The position numbers and the translations under genes are program-made. The notes below the pieces were generated by a model that made no database searches, had not been told where the DNA came from, and was given only the letters and a program-made list of their open reading frames with translations. From Bacteroidales bacterium (GTDB lineage Bacteria > Bacteroidota > Bacteroidia > Bacteroidales > UBA932), in contig JAFZDJ010000090.1 of NCBI GenBank assembly GCA_017561265.1, positions 1 to 20,914 of the forward strand: DNA of 20,914 nt, read 5' to 3'. Below are positions 15,642-20,914 of the stretch, in pieces (position 1 is the first letter of the stretch; every line of letters begins with the position of its first letter).

Positions 15642-16442
15642 ATGAGTGAAAAGACAGAGAAGAAGGGATTCTTCAGCAATTGGATTGTACGTAACCTCTT
15701 GATTGCGTTCATATTGGTCGTAGTCCTTATCGTGGGAGCTATGATTTTTCTGAATGTCGTGACAAAGCATGATCAGGTGCTCATCGTTCCTGATTTTTCA
15801 AACATGACTGTCGCTGAAGCTGAATATGCAGCAGGACAGGCCGGCATGAGAGTGGAGGTCACAGACTCTGTATATGCCAAGAGAATGCGTAAGGGAGCTG
15901 TGCGTGACCAGAATCCGGCACCGGGTGCAAAGGTAAAGGAAGGAAGACGTATTTCCTTGACTATCAATGCTCTTAATTCGAAGAAGGTGACAATGCCGAA
16001 TCTGGTAGGTCTTTCGATGCGTCAGGCGATGGCGGAGCTTCAGTCACGTGGCCTTGTCCTAGGAAAGCTCGTATATGTAGAGGATATGGCGACCAATAAT
16101 GTCATCCGTCAGCTCAGGGGCAACAAGGAGATCGCTCCGGGAAAATCAGTAGAGACAGAGACAGTAATCGACCTTGTGGTAGGACTCAATCCTGACACTG
16201 ATGCAAGTACATATATTCCTGATGTGGTAGGAAAAAGATACCTCACTGCAGTCGATGCCGTTCACAAGCAGTCCCTCAACATCAGGATACTGAAGTTTGA
16301 TGACAGTGTCAGGAGCTATGACGACAGCCTTAATGCTGTGGTTTACAGACAGGCTCCGGAGCCTTCGGAAATTCCTGTCAGCCTCGGTGACGACGTTTCG
16401 CTTTACCTTAGTGTAGATCCTGAAAGAATACCTTCAAGATAA
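15642..16442 (+). CDS. PASTA-domain membrane protein
   Basis: A 266-residue protein with a short basic cytoplasmic N-terminus, one membrane helix (about 16-37, LLIAFILVVVLIVGAMIFL) and three extracytoplasmic PASTA repeats (about 46-112, 115-183, 190-260). Signature pieces are VPDFSNMTVAEAEYAAGQAG, MPNLVGLSMRQAMAELQSRG and IPDVVGKRYLTAVDAV. PASTA repeats bind peptidoglycan fragments in kinases and penicillin-binding proteins. Here no kinase or transpeptidase domain is attached. Its stop TAA (16440-16442) shares one base with the rluD ATG, an arrangement I recall as typical of Bacteroidota. Role in cell-wall sensing is inferred. Confidence 0.9.
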   Translation: MSEKTEKKGFFSNWIVRNLLIAFILVVVLIVGAMIFLNVVTKHDQVLIVPDFSNMTVAEAEYAAGQAGMRVEVTDSVYAKRMRKGAVRDQNPAPGAKVKEGRRISLTINALNSKKVTMPNLVGLSMRQAMAELQSRGLVLGKLVYVEDMATNNVIRQLRGNKEIAPGKSVETETVIDLVVGLNPDTDASTYIPDVVGKRYLTAVDAVHKQSLNIRILKFDDSVRSYDDSLNAVVYRQAPEPSEIPVSLGDDVSLYLSVDPERIPSR

Positions 16443-17557
16443 TGAGTCAGAACAGTTTTTTTTCTTTTGATGAGGATCCCGTAGAGGAGTTTGATTCTGC
16501 TCAGGCAGGAGATGAAGTGGCTTATGAAGATGAGCAGCAGGAGATGTTCGAGCACTATCGCTTCGACATTTCTTCCGGTCAGGTGCCGATGCGTGTGGAC
16601 AAGTATCTTGCTACACATATGGAATATACCTCCCGTCATCGCATACAGCTGGCCATCAAGGCTGAATATATCCGTGTCAATGACAAGATTGTCAAGGCGA
16701 ACTATGTGATCCGTCCGGGCGATGTGATCAAGTTCGTCATGCCTTATCAGAGGCGTGGCATGGAGATTCTTCCGGAGGATATTCCGCTGAATATCGTTCA
16801 TGAGGATGATGATCTTCTTGTATTGAACAAGGAGGCCGGAATGGTTGTGCATCCAGGTCACGGACATTTCTCAGGTACATTGGTAAATGCTCTTGCGCAT
16901 CATCTCGGCATCTCTCAAGGCCCTGATGCAGAGGATGAAAGGATGGGAGTGCTGGTTCATAGAATCGATAAGGATACATCCGGACTGCTTGTAGTAGCGA
17001 AGAATGACGAGGCTCAGCTCGATCTCGCAAAGCAGTTTTTCGTGCATTCCATCGAGCGTCGCTATGTGGCTATCGTATGGGGCAATCTCAAGGATGATCA
17101 GGGAACCATTATCGGAAACATCGGCCGTGACCCTAATGACAGGATGCGCTTCAAGGTGTTCCCGGACGGGGACCATGGAAAGCATGCTGTGACCCATTAC
17201 CGCGTCCTTGAGCGTTTCGGTTATGTCACTGTAGTCGAGTGCCGTCTGGAGACCGGACGTACCCACCAGATCCGTGTCCATTTCAATTGGATCGGCCATC
17301 CTCTCTTCAATGACAGCCGTTATGACGGAGCTGAGATCCGCAAGGGAACCATATATGCAAAATACCGTCAGTTCATCGAGAACTGCTTCAAGCTTCTTCC
17401 TCGCCAGGCTCTCCATGCCAAGACCCTCGGTTTCGTTCACCCGCGCACCAAGCAGATGGTCCGCTTCGACTCCGAGCTTCCTGCCGACATGCAGGCTCTC
17501 ATCGACAAATGGCGCAAATACTCCGAGAACATGACCCAGTTCCTGGAAGAGGAATAA
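16442..17557 (+). CDS. rluD: Large-subunit rRNA pseudouridine synthase, RluA/RluD family
   Basis: This 371-residue enzyme converts uridines to pseudouridine; RluD itself acts on helix 69 of 23S rRNA. An acidic N-terminal extension (about 1-40) precedes an S4 RNA-binding domain (about 48-100, MRVDKYLATHMEYTSRHRIQ). The catalytic domain contains HRIDKDTSGLLVVAKN with the catalytic Asp at D176, plus LETGRTHQIRVHF and HAKTLGFVHP. The acidic extension is longer than in E. coli RluD. It is translationally coupled to the PASTA gene by a one-base overlap. A very long hairpin terminator follows six bases after the stop. Family certain; the exact target uridines are inferred from RluD. Confidence 0.93.
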   Translation: MSQNSFFSFDEDPVEEFDSAQAGDEVAYEDEQQEMFEHYRFDISSGQVPMRVDKYLATHMEYTSRHRIQLAIKAEYIRVNDKIVKANYVIRPGDVIKFVMPYQRRGMEILPEDIPLNIVHEDDDLLVLNKEAGMVVHPGHGHFSGTLVNALAHHLGISQGPDAEDERMGVLVHRIDKDTSGLLVVAKNDEAQLDLAKQFFVHSIERRYVAIVWGNLKDDQGTIIGNIGRDPNDRMRFKVFPDGDHGKHAVTHYRVLERFGYVTVVECRLETGRTHQIRVHFNWIGHPLFNDSRYDGAEIRKGTIYAKYRQFIENCFKLLPRQALHAKTLGFVHPRTKQMVRFDSELPADMQALIDKWRKYSENMTQFLEEE

Positions 17558-17563
17558 TCAGTA

Positions 17564-17655
17564 TCATACAAACCACCGACGGCCTGTAGTCCGCGAAGCA
17601 GAAAACAAGGAATATGCTTCGCCCGACCACAGGCCGTCGGTGTGTTTTTGTATGA
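17564..17655 (+). terminator. Long hairpin terminator after rluD (shared 3' element, copy 1)
   Basis: A nearly 92-base inverted repeat. The outer arm TCATACAAA/TTTGTATGA spans 17564-17572 with 17647-17655. A 14-bp perfect stem pairs 17574-17587 with 17629-17642. GTC/GAC follows (17589-17591 with 17625-17627). An inner 8-bp stem GCGAAGCA/TGCTTCGC pairs 17593-17600 with 17615-17622. A T5 run at 17645-17649 completes an intrinsic terminator. The 14-nt loop GAAAACAAGGAATA is nearly repeated in the hairpin at 17950-18014. Confidence 0.85.
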
Positions 17656-17673
17656 AATGAACCAGATGTGAAC

Positions 17674-17706
17674 TTGACTTGATATGGGGGGGGGTAGCTA
17701 AATTTG
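17674..17706 (+). promoter_or_regulatory. Possible promoter with nine-G tract in spacer
   Basis: TTG at 17674-17676 or 17679-17681 and TAAATTTG at 17699-17706 form a promoter-like pair with spacing of 22 or 17 bases. Nine consecutive G (17686-17694) lie in the spacer. Slippage there would alter the spacing, as in phase-variable promoters. A direct repeat GTCATGA (17706-17712 and 17717-17723) follows. Confidence 0.35.
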
Positions 17707-17719
17707 TCATGATTTAGTC

Positions 17720-17944
17720 ATGAAGGTGTCTTCGCAAGTCCATATGACGTGCGCCCCTTTTGTTGGACGTTTGGCTTCCGATATTGATTTCGCAGTCGTG
17801 GCACTCAGCAGGCGGAGCAGCCATTTGGCAGAGCTGCGTAGCTTGCTGAACCAATCTTTACTGAATCCGATGAGCGGTAAAACGAGCATAGACGGGAGTC
17901 TGGCCGCTCAACGTGCATCATATCCAATGGCGCATCATGCGTAG
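17720..17944 (+). CDS. Doubtful 74-codon ORF containing repeat-derived sequence
   Basis: An open frame from ATG 17720 lies just downstream of the nine-G promoter-like sequence. Its product begins MKVSSQVHMTCAPFVG and is Ser/Leu/Ala-rich with no domain I recognise. Codons 49-64 (NPMSGKTSIDGSLAAQ) fall inside the 50-bp direct repeat, and the same reading frame is kept in the other copy (NPMSGITSIDGSMAAQ). The opposite strand is also open for about 60 codons (17707-17889). I cannot tell whether it is a real gene, a decayed gene or simply repeat DNA that stays open by chance. Confidence 0.25.
   Translation: MKVSSQVHMTCAPFVGRLASDIDFAVVALSRRSSHLAELRSLLNQSLLNPMSGKTSIDGSLAAQRASYPMAHHA
17864..17913 (+). 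repeat. 50-bp direct repeat, left copy
   Basis: The 50 bases match 19092-19141 at 47 of 50 positions, in the same orientation. Each copy contains TGAGCGG and CCGCTCA 26 bases apart, able to form a hairpin. The two copies flank the RhuM-family gene, suggesting a mobile or recombined segment of about 1.2 kb, or independent members of a dispersed repeat. Confidence 0.8.
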
Positions 17945-17949
17945 TGAAA

Positions 17950-18014
17950 ATCCTCGCACCGCGACGAGAGAAGCATATCCCTTCTTTTCTGCTTCTCGGG
18001 TCGTGTGCGAGGAT
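17950..18014 (-). terminator. Long hairpin downstream of rhuM-like gene (shared 3' element, copy 2)
   Basis: Arms ATCCTCGCA (17950-17958) and TGCGAGGAT (18006-18014) enclose CGAC/GTCG (17962-17965 with 18000-18003) and GAGAAGCA/TGCTTCTC (17968-17975 with 17990-17997). Read on the minus strand, as the 3' end of the rhuM-like transcript, the 14-nt loop is GAAAAGAAGGGATA, differing from the rluD hairpin loop at two positions, and the hairpin is followed by TTTT. It begins 25 bases after the gene's stop. Confidence 0.65.
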
Positions 18015-18038
18015 GTTGATGATGTTGTGTGAAAGAGG

Positions 18039-18878
18039 CTATATCAATCGGTCGAGATCTATCGACATCTTCGAAAAGGCAAAGAGTTTCTTTCCAAGGT
18101 CTTTCAGTGATGCGCCGATATGATAAATGTCAGTATCTATTATCAGAAATCTGTCGTGGATATCCGGGGTCTGGAGAAGGCGGATGGGTTCATACTGATT
18201 GTTATGTTTACGGATATCCAGTTGAAGAGACTCTGACATTCTTCCGGTGCGGATTTCAGCTGACACCCCTTCCGACCGCTTTGACAGCATCAAGAGTACA
18301 CTTTCGTCTATATAGTTGTCTATCAGGATTATACTTTTTCTGGCAGACTTGATGAGATCTGATACGAATACGTATGCATCGAAGATCTGTCCGTTGTAGA
18401 ATATGCCCTCGATCGGAGGCAGGGAAGTGCGGACAAAGAAATCGATTTTCTTTTCGTGATCATCTAAACGGTGTTCAATCGCTGTCAGTCTTGAATTCAA
18501 ACAATATCCTCTATATAGATATTCCTTGAGGATTTTATTTGCCCATTGTCTGAATCTGGTTCCTTGAATTGATTTTACGCGATAACCTACAGATATTATG
18601 ACATCCAGACTGAATAGTTTTACCGGTTTGTCAGAGTTTGCAAAGTGCAAAAAATGCACATTGCTTTTCTCATCAAGTTCCATTTCGGAAAATATATTCC
18701 GGATATGTTTGGTTATGACAGTTCTGTCCCTGTCAAATAGATCTGACATTTGTGCTTGTGTAAGCCATACTGTATCACCATCTACGCGTACTTCCAATTT
18801 CATTACCTCATCCGGCTGATAAATCACAATCTCACCGTTCCCCGTTGCAGAACTTTCTGATATACCCGACTTCTTCAT
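18039..18878 (-). CDS. RhuM-family protein with PLD-like C-terminal region
   Basis: A 279-residue protein. Residues about 16-130 match the RhuM virulence/KilA-like group: TVWLTQAQMSDLFDRDRTVI, TKHIRNIFSEMELDEKSNVH, LDVIISVGYRVKS, FRQWANKILKEYLYRGY. Such domains are probably DNA-binding and common in genomic islands and beside restriction or phage genes. After a short coiled stretch (LTAIEHRLDDHEKKIDF), residues about 160-275 (FDAYVFVSDLIKSARKSIIL, IDNYIDES, HDRFLIID at 241-248, GASLKDLGKK) resemble a phospholipase D-like unit. The usual HxKxxxxD is HDRFLIID here, with Arg for Lys, so catalysis is uncertain. No promoter element was found upstream. It lies alone between two repeats and two housekeeping genes, suggesting acquisition. 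Confidence 0.8.
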   Translation of the reverse strand: MKKSGISESSATGNGEIVIYQPDEVMKLEVRVDGDTVWLTQAQMSDLFDRDRTVITKHIRNIFSEMELDEKSNVHFLHFANSDKPVKLFSLDVIISVGYRVKSIQGTRFRQWANKILKEYLYRGYCLNSRLTAIEHRLDDHEKKIDFFVRTSLPPIEGIFYNGQIFDAYVFVSDLIKSARKSIILIDNYIDESVLLMLSKRSEGVSAEIRTGRMSESLQLDIRKHNNQYEPIRLLQTPDIHDRFLIIDTDIYHIGASLKDLGKKLFAFSKMSIDLDRLI

Positions 18879-19021
18879 ACTTTTTTACGGCTAATTTCCG
18901 AATCTGCCATTCATAAATCAACCCTCGGATGAAGATTTTGCTTTTTCTTTAATAAGATTTTTCTCTTTCTTTAAAGTTTTGTCGTTTTTTTAGGACTATG
19001 CCACGGAGATTCTTATTGTGT

Positions 19022-19048
19022 GGATCCCTCGACAGGCTCGGGATGACA
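19022..19048 (-). repeat. Short palindromic dispersed repeat, copy C
   Basis: Read on the minus strand this is the same 27-base repeat as copies A and B, with arms ATCCC/GGGAT as in copy A. The stretch 18879-19091 between the rhuM-like gene and the right 50-bp repeat otherwise shows only T-rich sequence with no ORF or promoter I can support. Confidence 0.75.
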
Positions 19049-19091
19049 ATGACAGATTCTTAAGCCTGTCGTTGAAGAGGAAGTCGATGCT

Positions 19092-19141
19092 AATCCGATG
19101 AGCGGTATAACAAGCATAGACGGGAGTATGGCCGCTCAACG
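19092..19141 (+). repeat. 50-bp direct repeat, right copy
   Basis: The second copy of the repeat at 17864-17913, differing at three positions. One difference is silent and two change the encoded residues (Lys to Ile, Leu to Met) if the frame is read. It ends seven bases before the T tract of the rng terminator. Confidence 0.8.
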
Positions 19142-19147
19142 ATAACG

Positions 19148-19186
19148 AAAAAAGGAGAGAAGCTTAATCAAGCTTCTCTCCTTTTT
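19148..19186 (-). terminator. Terminator of rng, overlapping its stop codon
   Basis: A perfect 17-bp inverted repeat (19149-19165 with 19170-19186, loop AATC) is followed on the minus strand by a T6 tract (19153-19148). The stop codon (19164-19166) sits at the loop boundary, so one arm encodes the last seven residues of RNase G (EKGEKLD region). Confidence 0.88.
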
Positions 19187-20732
19187 CATTGTAAAATTCA
19201 TTCTGCAAGACTGAGAAAGCTGTTGTTTCTACAACCTCTATCTTACATCTGTACTTCTTTTTCCATTTTCCCACTATCGAGGTGAAGATACCTCTTGTCA
19301 GATAGGCTCCGAGGAGCGGATTGACCTTGAGGGTAAGGCTGGTGATGTTCTTTTCGGTCACATAGAAGGCAAGTCTTCTTTCTATGGCCTCGTCTATCAC
19401 GACACTTGAAGATATCTTTCCGGTTCCGTTGCAAGCCGGGCACACCTCTGCGGTGTTGATCTCGGTTGCCGGACGTACCCTTTGCCTTGTGATCTGCATG
19501 AGTCCGAACTTAGTGAGAGGCAGTACATTATGTTTTGCCTTGTCGGGCTCCATGAGCTCCTGCATCTTCTTGTAGAGGGCATTCCTGTGCTCGTTTGATT
19601 CCATGTCGATGAAATCCACGATGACTATGCCTCCCATGTCTCGAAGTCTGAGCTGTCTTGCTATCTCCTCGGCTGCGAAGCAGTTGATGTCGAATGTGTT
19701 CTGCTCCTGCTCCTTGTTCTTTGAGCGGATACCGCTGTTCACATCTATGACATGCAGTGCCTCGGTGTGCTCTATCACGAGATATGCGCCCTGCTTGATA
19801 GGAACTACCTTTCCGAATGAACTCTTGATCTGTCTCGTTACTTCGAAGTGGTCGAAGATCGGCTCCTTATCCTTGTAGAGCTTTACAATCTTTTCCTGCT
19901 CCGGTGAGATCAGCGAGATGTACTTGCGGATTTCCTCATATATGTTCTCGTCGTTCACATAAATGTTTGAGAATGAATCGTTGAGAAGGTCTCTGAGGAT
20001 TGTGGTAGTCTTGCTGTATTCAGTGAACAGCAGCTGCACATTCTTGGACTTCGCCAGTTTCTTCCATGAATTCTCCCACTTTTCAACGAGGGACATGAGC
20101 TCTGCATCCAGGATCGCTGCGTTCTTGCCTTCTGCTGCTGTTCGGATGATTGCTCCGTAATTCTTCGGAAGAATACTCTTTACAAGTGTCTCCAGTCTCC
20201 TTTTCTCCTCTTTTGAGGAGATCTTCTGGGATACGCTCACCTTCTCTGCGAAGGGGAGCAGTACGATGTTTCGTCCTGCCAATGAAATTTCTGCAGTCAG
20301 TCTTGAACCTTTTGTCGAGATCGGCTCCTTGACAATCTGTACGATGATCATCTGTCCGGGTGTGAGCACATTCTCTATTCGTCCCTCCTTCTCGAGGATA
20401 GGGCCTGGCTTGATGTGCTTGTACATTCCCTTTGCATCCGTGTTGGGATTTATACGCTTTACGAACTCGTCGAAAGCATTGAAATAAAGTCCCAGATCGA
20501 GGTAATGGACAAATGCCTGCTTTTCGTCTCCGATGTCGACAAAGGCAGCGTTCAGGGCCGGAAGAATCTTCTTTACTTTTCCGAGATATACATCTCCAAC
20601 AGAAAAGCTGTGACCCTGGCTGGACTCCTTGTTCAGCTCGATAAGCCTGTGGTTTTCCATCAGCGCAATCGAGACTTCCGTTGAACTCACATCAACGATC
20701 AGATCTTTTTCAGACTCCATCAGGAATTTCAA
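19164..20732 (-). CDS. rng: Ribonuclease G (RNase E/G family)
   Basis: A 522-residue endoribonuclease that cuts single-stranded RNA and matures rRNA 5' ends. An S1-type domain covers about 38-130 (SVGDVYLGKVKKILPALNAA, FVDIGDEKQAFVHYLDL). The catalytic DNase I-like domain has the metal ligands D330 in HVIDVNSG and D373 in VIVDFIDM; between them lies AAEEIARQLRLRDMGG. The zinc-link Cys pair is C431/C434 in CPACNGTG. The length fits RNase G, lacking the long RNase E C-terminal scaffold. The start used is MKFLMESEKD; M5 is possible. A terminator-like hairpin separates it from the upstream 30-residue gene, so it may depend on read-through or an unseen promoter. Confidence 0.95.
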   Translation of the reverse strand: MKFLMESEKDLIVDVSSTEVSIALMENHRLIELNKESSQGHSFSVGDVYLGKVKKILPALNAAFVDIGDEKQAFVHYLDLGLYFNAFDEFVKRINPNTDAKGMYKHIKPGPILEKEGRIENVLTPGQMIIVQIVKEPISTKGSRLTAEISLAGRNIVLLPFAEKVSVSQKISSKEEKRRLETLVKSILPKNYGAIIRTAAEGKNAAILDAELMSLVEKWENSWKKLAKSKNVQLLFTEYSKTTTILRDLLNDSFSNIYVNDENIYEEIRKYISLISPEQEKIVKLYKDKEPIFDHFEVTRQIKSSFGKVVPIKQGAYLVIEHTEALHVIDVNSGIRSKNKEQEQNTFDINCFAAEEIARQLRLRDMGGIVIVDFIDMESNEHRNALYKKMQELMEPDKAKHNVLPLTKFGLMQITRQRVRPATEINTAEVCPACNGTGKISSSVVIDEAIERRLAFYVTEKNITSLTLKVNPLLGAYLTRGIFTSIVGKWKKKYRCKIEVVETTAFSVLQNEFYNEKGEKLD

Positions 20733-20747
20733 TGATAAGATTATTTC

Positions 20748-20777
20748 AAAAAAAGAGACCGACCATCCCGGTCGGCC
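20748..20777 (-). terminator. Terminator between small basic gene and rng
   Basis: A stem of CCGACC (20759-20764) with GGTCGG (20770-20775), loop ATCCC, is followed on the minus strand by TCTC and seven T (20754-20748). It lies 40 bases downstream of the small gene's stop and 16 bases upstream of the rng start codon, so it would limit read-through into rng. Confidence 0.8.
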
Positions 20778-20817
20778 TTCTTTAGCGGACTGCTAAAATG
20801 GCAGACACTGTGAGAAA

Positions 20818-20910
20818 TTACTTTCTCTTCTTGTGTCTGTTCTTACGCAGGCGCTTCTTGCGCTTGTGCGTTGCCATCTTATGCCTTTTATGCTTCTTTC
20901 CGTTTGGCAT
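20818..20910 (-). CDS. AURKAIP1/COX24-domain small basic protein (ribosomal-type)
   Basis: A 30-residue, extremely basic peptide: MPNGKKHKRHKMATHKRKKR followed by LRKNRHKKRK, with more than half Lys or Arg. The pattern KRHKMATHKRKKRLRKNRHK is the AURKAIP1/COX24 signature, the family of mitochondrial mS38 and actinobacterial bS22, which bind small-subunit rRNA. In Bacteroidota I recall such genes next to rng, as here. It is too short for usual ORF limits and easy to miss. A role as ribosomal protein is inferred from the family. Confidence 0.85.
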   Translation of the reverse strand: MPNGKKHKRHKMATHKRKKRLRKNRHKKRK

Positions 20911-20914
20911 AATA

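Noticed and set aside
17564..17655. Reading the long rluD hairpin as a transposon-type inverted repeat (MITE)
   Set aside because: No target-site duplication is visible, and the T run with its position just after a stop codon fits a terminator better. The shared loop with the second hairpin keeps a mobile origin open.
17707..17889. Minus-strand 60-codon ORF opposite the doubtful 74-codon ORF
   Set aside because: No family recognised, and it begins inside the 50-bp repeat; two overlapping open strands point to repeat DNA rather than two genes.
1..20914. CRISPR array, tRNA or rRNA genes, integrase or transposase genes
   Set aside because: No regularly spaced repeats, cloverleaf sequences or recombinase motifs were recognised in the window.

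Overview
The window looks like a chromosomal segment of a member of the order Bacteroidales (gut-type Bacteroidota). Upstream of several genes I see the Bacteroidota -7 promoter element TAnnTTTG and no convincing Shine-Dalgarno sites. The proteins also fit: SusC/OMP-style outer-membrane proteins with a carboxypeptidase-like N-terminal domain, fimbrillin/BACON lipoproteins, a PASTA protein next to RluD, and a tiny basic AURKAIP1/COX24-type protein upstream of RNase G. Genus cannot be fixed from the sequence alone.

Layout, left to right. (1) 1-2233: housekeeping genes, namely the 3' end of rpmA, serS and ruvC, separated by a terminator and by copies of a short palindromic dispersed repeat. (2) 2317-8487: a tandem pair of paralogous ~1000-residue outer-membrane beta-barrel proteins. 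They are separated by a terminator-like hairpin, and the second carries a long Gly/Met-rich low-complexity insert and tail. (3) 8511-11396: a promoter, a long and strongly structured leader, a 47-residue Gly/Glu-rich peptide gene and two surface-type lipoproteins. The two lipoproteins end in almost the same acidic tail (TFGDDQEEYxW), and the peptide shares a VGGGTGxGGxE motif with the first one. This is the least familiar unit and the best candidate for an undescribed system. (4) 11463-12125: a HigB/HigA-type toxin-antitoxin pair, convergent with lnt (apolipoprotein N-acyltransferase, minus strand). (5) 13840-17557: a tight plus-strand operon of a LysE-family transporter, a DUF362/ferredoxin protein, a PASTA membrane protein and rluD, closed by a very long hairpin. 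(6) 17660-19141: an accessory-looking insert with a nine-G tract inside a possible promoter, a doubtful 74-codon ORF, a minus-strand RhuM-family gene, and a 50-bp repeat at both ends. (7) 19148-20910: rng (RNase G) and a 30-residue basic protein gene, both on the minus strand.

How the parts relate: lnt, the two lipoproteins and the outer-membrane proteins all concern the cell envelope. rpmA, serS, rluD, rng and the 30-residue protein concern ribosomes and translation. The most notable non-coding signals are the structured leader at 8622-8757, a conserved 3' hairpin (same stem and near-identical 14-nt loop) after both rluD and the rhuM-like gene, and a rpmA terminator whose loop can pair with sequence just after the stop codon. 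All functional statements come from reading the sequence and recalling families; no database search was run.
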